A stretch of DNA of 8,621 bases from CAUYUA01 sp963575675 (GCA_963575675.1 CAUYUA010000017.1:1-8621), one strand, 5' to 3'. Counted from the stretch's first letter, positions 1-8,258 are shown. Translations and numbers: made by a program. The notes: a model not told the origin generated them from the sequence alone.

Positions 1-38
1 ATCGAAAATCCGCGATGGCTGCCGGCTCTTACACCACG

Positions 39-1529
39 TCATGGGACGCGATCCAAGAGGTCGTATTCGACGATCGAATTCGCTGAAACGGCGTGAGTTT
101 CGGTTGTTGTTTCTTTGACACGGAAAGCGCCTCCCTTTTGAAGGGCTTCGACGGTGGCTTGTTCGGCTTGTTCGCCTTTGACGAGAAGATATTGAAGCGG
201 TGCGACTTGGAGGCTCAGGTCGAGCGTCAGGATCGTTTTACGGATCAATTCTTCAGGCTCAAATTTAACCGTGTAGATTGCTTTTTGATTGATTTTGCCC
301 CATAATTCTTGGAACTCGCGCTTTTTGAAATTATCGTTCAGAGCATTTGAGATCGTGGTTTTTCCGTCATTGTCGACTTCGGGCAGTTGGGCATTGCTAA
401 AGACGGTTGCGATTGCCTGGTGAATGGCGGCGGCCATGGGCGCCAGTTCGAGCGGCAAAGGCGCCAATGCGCCTTGTTTTGCGGCCAGGTGATAGGAATC
501 CGTGATGCGGTCTTTGTCGTCGACATAGTCATTTTTGATTAGATAGCGTGTAATTTGTTTGGCCATGCTCTTTGTGACGACGACTTCTCCGTGTTCGGTG
601 CGAAGAATCTTGTTGGTGAAATAGTCTTCGTTCGCAACGCGCGGTCTTGACGATAGTGAAGCACTTATGTCTTTTTGCAGAGCCTCGACGAAGACCTTAT
701 AGCTTTCTCCGGCGATCACGGTCAGCACATTCACCTGATGAACGATAGCGAGATCATCGATACGATCGCCGCTCTGATTGACGGCCAGACGCAAGCCACG
801 ACCGACCTCCTGACGGCGCGAGACGGTGTTGTCGCTATGTTTTAAGGCGCAGATCACAAAGACATTAGGATTGTCCCAGCCCTCGCGCAAAGCAGAATGA
901 GAAAATATAAAACGGGTCGGCTCGTCAAGAGACAACAAACGCTCTTTGTCCTTCAAGATCAGATCATAGGCATCGACGTCGTCCGACAGTCATTTGTCTT
1001 CTCCGCGTTTGACGATATCCGGGTCTGACAGCCGTTTGGTCTTTTTATCAATCGAAAAATAGCCGTTATGAAGACTGGATGTTTCAAAACGAGTCAGATG
1101 ACGTTGCCATTTCTTGCCCTCCAGAGGCAATTCGGCCAGCAAAGCGCTTTTTTGAACCTCGTATTCTTCTTCGAACATTCGGGCGTAGTCGCCTTTTTCA
1201 TCTGGTTGTTTGTAGTCCCGATATTTGGCGACTTCGTCGATAAAAAACAGGGTCAGAACTTTGACGCCTTGACTGAGCAGTCGCCGCTCTTTTTCGAAAT
1301 GAGCCCGGATTGCTTCGCGTATCTGTATGCGACGCAAAGTTTGTTCGTTGACATCCCCCACGGCTTCGCCGATTTCCAATTCGACGCCATTCAGGAAATC
1401 AATTTTATTCCTGACGGCGTCGATTTCATTGACGACATAGCCTCGGTATTGATCAAGCTCATTGGATTTATCGAAAAGATTGTCGCCGCGACGCAGCGTC
1501 CGGATTTCGCGTTTGACGCCGGAAGCGTG
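39..1529 (-). pseudogene. Type III restriction (Res) helicase, 5'-deleted and interrupted
   Basis: Reading the minus strand from about 1529, the frame gives ASGVKREIRTLRRGDNLFD, then GYVVNEIDAV, LRRIQIREAIRAHFEKE and VLTLFFIDEVAKYRDY, all typical of the middle of type III Res subunits. After RGEDK there is an in-frame TGA (990-992). The same frame then resumes with LSDDVDAYDLILKDKERLLS, helicase motif V-like SALREGWDNPNVF (858-896) and motif VI-like QEVGRGLRL (786-812). The frame ends in TGA (39-41) after VEYDLLDRV, where family members continue. Walker A and the DEAD/DECH-type box are missing upstream, and any C-terminal nuclease domain lies beyond the window or is lost. With no N-terminal ATPase lobe and two or more breaks, it cannot be a working helicase. 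The first 139 bases overlap the spurious tail of the DUF1156 frame. Confidence 0.82.
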
Positions 1530-2464
1530 GCGAATAACTGCTCCCCCATACCGCCCGCTTGCGCTTGACGTTTGATCTCATCGCCATCGATGATTCGAGC
1601 GCAATCTGTATAAGGACAAGTTCCGTCTCCGTCAGAGACCGTGCCGTTGGAATGATCCTTTACTTTTTCAACGATCTCGAACGTGCAATGTCTTGTTGAA
1701 TCTCCCGGCCCGCTTCCGAGATGAGGCTTTAACCGCACACCGGTTCCATCCGGAGCCAATCGCCAATTCGGCGACAACGGCACAAGTCCTTCACAATACG
1801 GACAGCGAACCGTCCGTGCCCAGATAAAATTAGTCGGGATCGCATTAGCATCTGGTTCATGTGGGAAATATGGTATAAGTAACTCTTCTCGTCTTTTAAT
1901 AAATTTATCAGAAATTCTACGAAACTCATTAACTAACTTATTGCCAAACAGTAATGGATATTGAATTGTTGCTCTCTGTATTAGAGATGCAACCGGATTT
2001 AAATCATTTGCTATCGTTTCAAAGCCCAACCTAATAGCTTCAAAGGGAATACTGCCTCCGCCCGCAGTTGTGTCAAGAACAACTGGTTTGGTTCGTTCCG
2101 ACCTTGATAATGCGTCATTAATAAATTTTTTATCTTCTGAATCTGGAATATATTTGAATGCTCGTTCATAAGAATAAGCTTCTCCTTCAAACCGTTCTCC
2201 CTGTCGACGGGCCATGTCAATCCGTTTACGACTTGCCACCGGATCGCCATGAATCCCCAGCGCATGCATAAAACGGTCGCGATCCGCATCATGAGGCAAC
2301 AGCGACGCCAAAACAGCAGCACGAGACGCCACCAGAGGACGCCGCGCCCACCATACATGCAAGCGGTTAGGTGCAGGAAACGGCGTCATTGGTGTGCGCT
2401 CTCGAACGCTTTCAATACCGAGCGCCGCGATGGGCAACCATTCTTCAATTAATCGTCGAGTCAT
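1391..2464 (-). pseudogene. DUF1156 DNA methyltransferase, truncated N-terminal part
   Basis: Residues 1-312 match the start of DUF1156 methyltransferases: LIEEWLPIAALGIESVRER, the WWARRPL block (38-44), a SAM-binding motif LDTTAGGGSIPFEAIRLG (130-147), and a likely zinc site made of CPYC (221-224) and C283/C288. Homology stops after GGMGEQLFA (A312, about 1529). The remaining 45 residues are an out-of-frame reading of DNA that encodes a Res helicase in another frame, ending at a chance TGA (1391). Full-length family members are much longer, and the catalytic DPPY-type motif comes later; it is absent here, so no methylation is expected. The start codon fits the family, though its ribosome site is weak. 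The gene contains very AT-rich patches (1861-2040 at 32% G+C). A truncated SAM-binding product could still be made, but I infer a remnant. Confidence 0.8.
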
Positions 2465-2545
2465 CTCGCGAACCGGAGGCTAGAGAAGAAAAGGCCTTAA
2501 TCTGCCATTGAGAATAGTGATTATAGAAGAATCCACTCTCAACCC
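2465..2545 (-). promoter_or_regulatory. 81-base gap with TATAAT before DUF1156
   Basis: This is the only real gap between genes of the operon. The minus strand has a perfect TATAAT (2520-2525), but no good -35 at 16-18 bases. There is no strong Shine-Dalgarno site before the ATG at 2464, and an in-frame TAG lies 18 bases upstream of it. The gap may hold a weak internal promoter for the modification half, or mark the boundary where a Septu cassette was joined. Confidence 0.25.
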
Positions 2546-3331
2546 CTACATCCATTCCGCGTTTTCAGCCAAGACTCGTTCGGCCTCACGTCCAAAAAAA
2601 GTGCGTGTCGTGGTAAAAAAACGCTGCAAGCGGCCACCTTCTTTCAATTGAAGCTCTTTATGAGCAAATTTTCTTAAAAAATTACTGTCTTTGACTTTAT
2701 CTTTGGTCACTTCCTCTAGATTTTTCCATCTTTTTTTTCTTGCTCCCTTAAGGCGAGGACAATTCAATCCCAACAACTTTATCGTTTCTTCAACTTGTTT
2801 CGGATCAAAGCTGTATTGTTGACACGCCACTTTATTTACTTTCATCTCACCTTCCAGAGAAGAGACATAAACGATGGACGGCATTTTTGGAAACATGCGG
2901 GGATCAAGAATGATCTCTCCCGGCGCATCTGGTTTATGTTCTCCTTTAGCTTGACCGCAACTCTGGTTTTTCCGCACCGGCTCTTTATAGCGATCCTCAT
3001 CTAAACTTTGTGTCTGCGGTCCCCATATATTTTTCTGAGTTCCACCACAACACGCAGCCATTAAATTATGATAGTCTGTTGTATGATTTAGCTGGCTATT
3101 TTTGTCGCTTTTCGGATGGTAATGCTCAACCTGACGATCGCCTTCAACAAGATCGATTTCACAATAACAACAAAGACCATGTTGAGCGCACACCAAAGAA
3201 TCCATCAATTCTCCAAGGGAAGCGCCTCCGTTATGATCTCGAAAGACACTCCATTCCCGTTCTTGCGGATGTTCGTCCACAAATGCCTTAAGCCCCGACG
3301 GAGACGATTCGAGGCCACGAATCCATTTCAT
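2546..3331 (-). CDS. ptuB: Septu HNH endonuclease PtuB (TIGR02646 type)
   Basis: A 261-residue HNH nuclease. Visible elements are C54-x2-C57 in GLCCYCEIDL, the catalytic-type block QVEHYHPKSD (E69, H70, H72), and DYHNLMAACCGG (H88, N89, C94, C95), with a further C125 possibly helping metal binding. A basic helical C-terminal half (KGARKKRWKNLEE) could contact nucleic acid or PtuA. This layout is that of the TIGR02646/PtuB family, the nuclease effector of Septu and of retron Ec78. The ATG overlaps the ptuA stop (ATGA, 3328-3331) and GGAGAG (3338-3343) gives a ribosome site, so the pair should be made in step. Key residues are present, so it is probably active. One 60-base stretch (2641-2700) is only 25% G+C, lower than the DUF499 gene appears to be. 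Confidence 0.85.
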   Translation of the reverse strand: MKWIRGLESSPSGLKAFVDEHPQEREWSVFRDHNGGASLGELMDSLVCAQHGLCCYCEIDLVEGDRQVEHYHPKSDKNSQLNHTTDYHNLMAACCGGTQKNIWGPQTQSLDEDRYKEPVRKNQSCGQAKGEHKPDAPGEIILDPRMFPKMPSIVYVSSLEGEMKVNKVACQQYSFDPKQVEETIKLLGLNCPRLKGARKKRWKNLEEVTKDKVKDSNFLRKFAHKELQLKEGGRLQRFFTTTRTFFGREAERVLAENAEWM

Positions 3332-4641
3332 AGATCGCTCTCCATGGATTTCAAAACTTCGCGCCTAGTAATGTTAACATCGGCTCGATCCAATCCTGTG
3401 TTCCGAGGCGAAAGGCTCTCTAGCTTCTTGCGCAAATCATGCGCATCTTTGGAGTCATATTCGTCACTGTCGATAAGATCAAAATAATCAGACAATAACT
3501 TGACAAACTCATTCTCAGGCGGGCGTGAATTAACGCCCATTTCAGCTTCTAGCACATGGCTCGATTCTTCGCCGTAAGTCTCCGCGGATGCTGGACCGAC
3601 GACGATCTCACCGTTCTCTCGGCTAAAACGCACAATATGTTCCGGCCTAACCGTGCTCAACACTTGAGGACTATGCGTTGTAACGATAAACTGAGTTTTC
3701 GGAAAAGTCCGCATCAGATCAACAAGAACGCGCTGCTGCCAGGACGGATGCAAATGCAAATCGACTTCATCAATGAGAACAATCGCCTCTGATTGCAAGG
3801 GATCGTCCAAATGAGGATTCCCCTGAGCCATACGCCGCGCCAAATCCGCCACCAGAGCCAGCATAATTCGATAGCCGCCGCTTAATTCCTCTAAAGACAG
3901 TTTCTCTTCCGTTCCGTCGTCGGTCTTTAAAGACACCATGAATCGCAACGGCGACAATTCAATATGCGGATTGGACGATCCTGGAATCATCGAGCAGATC
4001 GCGCGCCGAACAGCCTCAAGATCATTTTGATGATAGTCGAAATCTTTACGCTCTCGTTGCTGTCGAAGCTCTTCGTTTTCTTTGGCGTGAAACCACTCAA
4101 TGACCGTTCGAAAATCCATTTTCTCGGACAACGCCCTATCCAGGGCGTCAAGACGAAGAAACTTGCTTCGAAAATCTCGGCGACGCTGCGGCGTTACAAA
4201 TACGGCGCGATCCGTGTTGTAATAGGCAAAAACAGGGAAATTTTCCGAGGCATTTTCCGGGTTGTTAGAGAATGAGGACAACTTGGTTCGAAGTTCTTTT
4301 AATCCAATGAGTGTTCTTGCTCGACTATTAACTGTAAATATGTTGTTCTTATATCCAATTGAGCAATCCCATCTCACATTATCCTCAGACGTCAGGGCAA
4401 TCGATGTAAACAGCGATTGGTGACGTCGATCAGTGTCTCCAATGTTATTTTTATCATCTGCGCCCACATCCGGATTGGATAATATTTCGTTAATTGGGCG
4501 CAATCCAACGGCGATTGCTTCCAGCGCACTGGTCTTGCCCATGGCATTATCGCCATGAAAAACCGTCAACGACGGGTTGAGATCAAGCGCTACATACTCA
4601 ACCGCTCGAAAATTTTCGATCTCAACCCGCTTTAAACGCAT
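3328..4641 (-). CDS. ptuA: Septu ATPase PtuA (RecF/ABC-type)
   Basis: A 437-residue ABC-type ATPase of the AAA_21/RecF-like class. It opens with MRLKRVEIENFRAVE, followed by Walker A GDNAMGKTS (30-38), a Q-loop region around YYNTDRAVF (140-148), the signature ELSGGYR (252-258), Walker B AIVLIDEVDLHLHP (286-299) and the switch-histidine strand TTHSPQ (321-326). All motifs for ATP binding and head-to-head dimerisation are intact. The C-terminal segment (from about 356, with TYGEESS, then SRPPENEF and a helical tail) resembles the part typical of defence ATPases paired with HNH partners. In Septu, PtuA is the ATPase scaffold that holds and controls the PtuB nuclease; phage challenge leads to nucleic-acid cleavage. 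GAGGAA lies 5 bases before the ATG. The stop overlaps the next start as ATGA. An OLD-family nuclease is excluded because no TOPRIM domain follows the ATPase. Confidence 0.85.
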   Translation of the reverse strand: MRLKRVEIENFRAVEYVALDLNPSLTVFHGDNAMGKTSALEAIAVGLRPINEILSNPDVGADDKNNIGDTDRRHQSLFTSIALTSEDNVRWDCSIGYKNNIFTVNSRARTLIGLKELRTKLSSFSNNPENASENFPVFAYYNTDRAVFVTPQRRRDFRSKFLRLDALDRALSEKMDFRTVIEWFHAKENEELRQQRERKDFDYHQNDLEAVRRAICSMIPGSSNPHIELSPLRFMVSLKTDDGTEEKLSLEELSGGYRIMLALVADLARRMAQGNPHLDDPLQSEAIVLIDEVDLHLHPSWQQRVLVDLMRTFPKTQFIVTTHSPQVLSTVRPEHIVRFSRENGEIVVGPASAETYGEESSHVLEAEMGVNSRPPENEFVKLLSDYFDLIDSDEYDSKDAHDLRKKLESLSPRNTGLDRADVNITRREVLKSMESDL

Positions 4642-5135
4642 TTAGGTTCCTCGCTGCTTGGATCCGTCAACAAATAGCGCAACGCCGTCAACACTCGGCG
4701 CGGATTCTTCCGGTGAATTGCCATGCCCAACCAATAAGCCGCTTCTTCTCGACTCATCGCCTCGACGCCGTCGGCAATGGCGCGCATCCGGTCTCGATTG
4801 CGCATCGGAGCCAAAACCCGAAACAAAAGCCCCAACCGCAAAGCCGTCTCTTCATCCAACGCCCGCCCTTTCGACGCAGAGCCGACAAGATCAACCTTGA
4901 CTCCGGCCGCCGCGAGCCGACGCAACACCCGATGCTCGATCAAATCCAGATTTCGACCGCGCAGCCCTGCAACCCGCAGAGGCTCCTTGATCTGCGGCGT
5001 CGCGATCGAGGGCATTTGCCAGATTTGAATCTCACAATCCGCAGCGCCATGACGCCGAAAACGAACCTCATAGCAAGGCGTTGATGTATCGATCATCGTC
5101 ACCTTTTCATCCCGAACGCGCGCTAATCTGGTCAT
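4632..5135 (-). CDS. DUF7680-like small partner of DUF499
   Basis: Protein of about 167 residues (MTRLARVRDEKV...). It has a basic, beta-rich N-terminal half and a helical C-terminal half containing LRLGLLFRVLAPMRNRDRM, EEAAYWLGMAIHRKNPRR and a final ALRYLLTDP block. From memory this pattern matches the small DUF7680-type protein found beside DUF499 genes; no catalytic motif is apparent and its role is unknown. A structural or adaptor role for the ATPase is only a guess. I chose ATG 5135 over the upstream ATG at 5180, because AAGGTG (5141-5146) sits 5 bases before it and the start then falls 4 bases after the DUF499 stop. Its 3' end overlaps the next gene by 10 bases, indicating translational coupling in both directions. 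Confidence 0.75.
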   Translation of the reverse strand: MTRLARVRDEKVTMIDTSTPCYEVRFRRHGAADCEIQIWQMPSIATPQIKEPLRVAGLRGRNLDLIEHRVLRRLAAAGVKVDLVGSASKGRALDEETALRLGLLFRVLAPMRNRDRMRAIADGVEAMSREEAAYWLGMAIHRKNPRRVLTALRYLLTDPSSEEPKCV

Positions 5136-5139
5136 ATTT

Positions 5140-8100
5140 TCACCTTCGTGCGACGGCAGACTCTGCGGTGGCGGAAACATAGGCGGCTCCGGATGAAAAC
5201 TTTGACAGACGATCAGCTAGTTTTTCCGGCGCATCGCCGGACACCGGCAAGCCTCCGTCAAATTCGAGCACAAATTTCGTCTTCAAATTCTTATCCTTAG
5301 CGGCTCGAAACTGCGGCTCGATAAAGTCTTTAACCGGTTTGGCGTCTTCCGTCGAGCCTTCGAACTCTATGGTCATGGTCGATCCCGAAGTTGTTTCGTA
5401 TCCTCCCAACAGCGTTACGGTCTTTCGAGCCCCCTGCACCGCACCGACCATTCCCAACAATCGAAAGGCGTCCCCGGAATCATACATATCTATACCGATT
5501 TTTGTTAAGGCGGCAACTTTTTTGGAGCGCGCCTGCTCCCACAGTATCTTGAGCGCCTCCTTCAGAACGCCTTCGGCCGAGAACGACAATGGACCGGAAA
5601 ACGCCGCCGACGTTTCTTTAGCCGTCTGAACAGACTCTGAAATTGTTGGATGTCTTAGCTCATGTGCTTTAGTGCCGACCGGCGTCGGAGAAAAAGCGTC
5701 AGCTACCGATTGCACTTCGGCAACGCCGAGGGGCAACTGCGACGAATGACCATCAAAAAGAGTCGGCGTCGAAGGCGGCGCTTTTCTGGGCCAGAAACCG
5801 TGCTCTGCTGCATAACTCATGGTAAAAACAATGGCGTCTTGATCAATTTGAATCGATGTCGACGGATCGCCTTTGCCATAGAGCAAGTCACCACGCCGAT
5901 AGACGTACACGCCTAGTTCAACGCCTTTACGGATCGCTTTTTTGAAAATCTCATCATCGGCCAGAATAGCCAATCCTGGATCGCGCCGAAATTCCTCTCT
6001 CAAATTCGCGGTAGAAATCTGCCCCTTCTTCAACGGCGTCCGGTCACGGATATAAGTCGGAGAGTCTGGTTCATCTTCTCCCAACCGGAGTTTACTCAAG
6101 TCGCGCAAACCACGCACAACCTGCTGTTGACCCGATCCGGGTTTCTCTGATGCCGATGAAATCTCAATGGCCGAGTGCCCGATCTCGGTCGAACCGATCG
6201 CGTTATTTTTTGTTGGATAAAAAATGTGGCGATAGGTCTGTTGTATCGCAACCGTAACCGCCGTCTCGGACCGACTTTCCAACTCCCGAACTTTGGCCTG
6301 CTGATGGTCGGCAAGCTGAGCAAGCCGCTCCGGCTTTTTCAGTTCCGCCAGCGCCAGACGTCGCATCATCGAAACCCGCATATCCTCAATTTTGCTCGCG
6401 TCGGCGACGACAAAGACAAGGTTATTCCGCAAATGACGAAATGCACTACCATCTGAACCTTTGTATTTATAAATACGACTGATTATCTCCGGTACTTCGT
6501 CAACCGCCGAACCGCCCACCGTTACAGCATCATAAGAAACAACAGCCAACCGTGGCCGACCATCATTAACATCATCAGGAACATCGACCGGAAGATGAGG
6601 AAACGGAACCATATCAAAGACCTGACCGCTGAATATCTGCTTTATGCGGTCATAGAGTTGACTGCGTAATTCTCCTGGATCAACATTGCGCATCGTTCGA
6701 CGTATAAGCTGATTCAGATTGGCTTCCGCCTGAAAGCGCAGCGGCACATTCGGACGATCATCAATATAAGCCGACTCCTGAATGAATCTCAGCCGTGCGT
6801 TATCAATAAAACTAATATCCATCATCGGAGCCAACATCGAAAAGCGCAAGCGCTCCGGCGTGACCCCTTGTAGTGCATCCTGAAACGCTAACGTGTGAAC
6901 AAACGCTGTTCGAGCGACATACTCCGTATAGGGCGGGAGACCACTGAAATTATTGTCGTCGATCTCCTGAGCCAAAGATTTTTTCCCCTGCTCGGCAGAA
7001 ATATCGGCGCGGATCGCCGGGACATACGGAGATTGCCCGAGGCGCGTAACAATTTCCTGGTGAATTGGGCCATAACCAGGGTCAATATGGTGAACATGAA
7101 TCGCCGTTGCGTCGGCTGGACGTTCTTGCCATAACAACGCCACCGTTCGCCCCAAAAGACGCAGCATACCGCGCACGCGCTGAAAATTCCCTAGAGTCGC
7201 CGTTTTTGACGTCAGAACTTCGAGAACATCAGGATGAAACGGATATCCCGCCGCAAAAGCATCCACGGTCGATGCAAGCGTTGCATCGTGAGGAAGAGCG
7301 TTTTTATTCGAACTCCAAAGCGCTTTATACGCAGCAATAACTTTGGTCGCCTCCTCCATGTCTATTGCTTTAAACAAACGGCGGCGCAGAACAAAAGCCG
7401 TTTCATCATCCTCTGTCGGATTCAGCAAGGTTGCTTTGCGAGCCGCGACACTTTCAGCCTCGGCCATGCGATCGGCAATGAACATTGCCTCATCGGCGTG
7501 CGCGTCGGTCTTTTTTCCGCTCTTGCCAATCGCCAGCGTAAAAACAACCGCAGCCGTCGGCGTCGCCTCAACCGCCTTGAAAAGCCCTTTTAAAAACGGA
7601 GAAAGCTGATCGCGAACGCCTGGAAGATGATAGACCTTGCGTAGCCAATCAGACATCTCATCAAGCAAAATCAGAGTCGGTTTGCCGCCGAACAGCTCCC
7701 GCATCGTTTCTGCGCCAGGAGCCACCATCTGCTCATCCGACGCCTGAACACGCTCATACCCGGTTCTGCCAGCAAGGCGATAAGCAATTTCTCCCCATGG
7801 CGTCTTTGCGAATACACCGTCGCCCATAGATCGGCCATTCAGCGGGTCTGCATTTTCACCGTCAAACTCTGCAACACGAACCTCAGCCCTGGGCAGCAAA
7901 CCAGAATTAATGAATTCAGATGCATTCGGCACTTGAGACATACCTCGAGCCGCATGGACCAAGGCAATCAAACCATGCGTTTTACCACCACCGAAACTCG
8001 TATCAAGTCGAAACACAGAAGCCGCCGTCGAACCGCCACCCAACCTCCGACAGACATTCTCAAGCAGGTTCTTTAGGCCTCGCGTTGGGTAGGTCGTCGC

Positions 8101-8244
8101 AAAAAACTTTTCTGCATCTCGGTATTCAGGCGGCGCACTCCCGTTAATAACTTGCGCAAGATCAGCCGCGAAATCCGCGTCAGTCATTGTTCCAGAGGCA
8201 ACATCATCTCGCGGTCTACAGATATCAAACATTGTTTGCGCCAC
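5140..8244 (-). CDS. DUF499-family P-loop ATPase of a defence island
   Basis: Large predicted ATPase of about 1034 residues. The N-terminus has the FDICRPR and FATTYPT blocks (residues 6-12 and 48-54) typical of DUF499 proteins. A Walker A-like loop FGGGKTH follows at about 84-90, and a Walker B strand LILLDEMSDW at about 191-200. A glutamate-rich helical stretch leads into AIQQTYRHIFYPT near 665-678, another family block. No membrane segment or signal peptide is seen, so it is probably cytoplasmic. The family is known as a large ATPase that co-occurs with DUF1156 methyltransferases and helicases in defence islands; its biochemical role is not established. I chose GTG at 8244 because GAAGGAAG lies 6 bases upstream. 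The ATG at 8232 is the alternative and would remove four residues; the open frame runs back to a TTG at 8304 with no support. The gene is intact, heads the operon, and its TGA is 4 bases from the next start. Confidence 0.88.
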   Translation of the reverse strand: MAQTMFDICRPRDDVASGTMTDADFAADLAQVINGSAPPEYRDAEKFFATTYPTRGLKNLLENVCRRLGGGSTAASVFRLDTSFGGGKTHGLIALVHAARGMSQVPNASEFINSGLLPRAEVRVAEFDGENADPLNGRSMGDGVFAKTPWGEIAYRLAGRTGYERVQASDEQMVAPGAETMRELFGGKPTLILLDEMSDWLRKVYHLPGVRDQLSPFLKGLFKAVEATPTAAVVFTLAIGKSGKKTDAHADEAMFIADRMAEAESVAARKATLLNPTEDDETAFVLRRRLFKAIDMEEATKVIAAYKALWSSNKNALPHDATLASTVDAFAAGYPFHPDVLEVLTSKTATLGNFQRVRGMLRLLGRTVALLWQERPADATAIHVHHIDPGYGPIHQEIVTRLGQSPYVPAIRADISAEQGKKSLAQEIDDNNFSGLPPYTEYVARTAFVHTLAFQDALQGVTPERLRFSMLAPMMDISFIDNARLRFIQESAYIDDRPNVPLRFQAEANLNQLIRRTMRNVDPGELRSQLYDRIKQIFSGQVFDMVPFPHLPVDVPDDVNDGRPRLAVVSYDAVTVGGSAVDEVPEIISRIYKYKGSDGSAFRHLRNNLVFVVADASKIEDMRVSMMRRLALAELKKPERLAQLADHQQAKVRELESRSETAVTVAIQQTYRHIFYPTKNNAIGSTEIGHSAIEISSASEKPGSGQQQVVRGLRDLSKLRLGEDEPDSPTYIRDRTPLKKGQISTANLREEFRRDPGLAILADDEIFKKAIRKGVELGVYVYRRGDLLYGKGDPSTSIQIDQDAIVFTMSYAAEHGFWPRKAPPSTPTLFDGHSSQLPLGVAEVQSVADAFSPTPVGTKAHELRHPTISESVQTAKETSAAFSGPLSFSAEGVLKEALKILWEQARSKKVAALTKIGIDMYDSGDAFRLLGMVGAVQGARKTVTLLGGYETTSGSTMTIEFEGSTEDAKPVKDFIEPQFRAAKDKNLKTKFVLEFDGGLPVSGDAPEKLADRLSKFSSGAAYVSATAESAVARR

Positions 8245-8250
8245 CGCTAT

Positions 8251-8258
8251 CTTCCTTC
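8251..8258 (-). promoter_or_regulatory. Ribosome binding site deciding the DUF499 start
   Basis: On the minus strand this reads GAAGGAAG, a strong Shine-Dalgarno match. It ends 6 bases before the GTG at 8244. From the ATG at 8232 it is 18 bases away, which is too far, so it favours the GTG start. Confidence 0.6.

Noticed and set aside
1068..1568. Plus-strand open frame of 166 codons
   Set aside because: It is antisense to well-conserved Res coding sequence and has no family-like motifs, so it is a shadow frame.
39..2464. A programmed frameshift making a methyltransferase-helicase fusion
   Set aside because: No slippery heptamer is seen near 1529. The fusion would lack both the methyltransferase catalytic motif and the helicase Walker motifs, and an in-frame TGA follows at 990-992. 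Deletion is simpler.
39..2464. DISARM system
   Set aside because: The helicase remnant is of the type III Res class, and no DUF1998 protein or phospholipase D gene is present in the window.
2546..4641. The PtuAB pair as part of a retron Ec78-type system
   Set aside because: No reverse transcriptase and no msr-msd-like RNA region is present; the genes immediately upstream are DUF7680 and DUF499, so a Septu-type pair fits better.
5140..8244. The large ATPase as BREX BrxC/PglY
   Set aside because: The N-terminal blocks (FDICRPR, FATTYPT, FGGGKTH) fit DUF499, and no BREX partners (BrxL, PglX, PglZ, BrxA/B) are visible.
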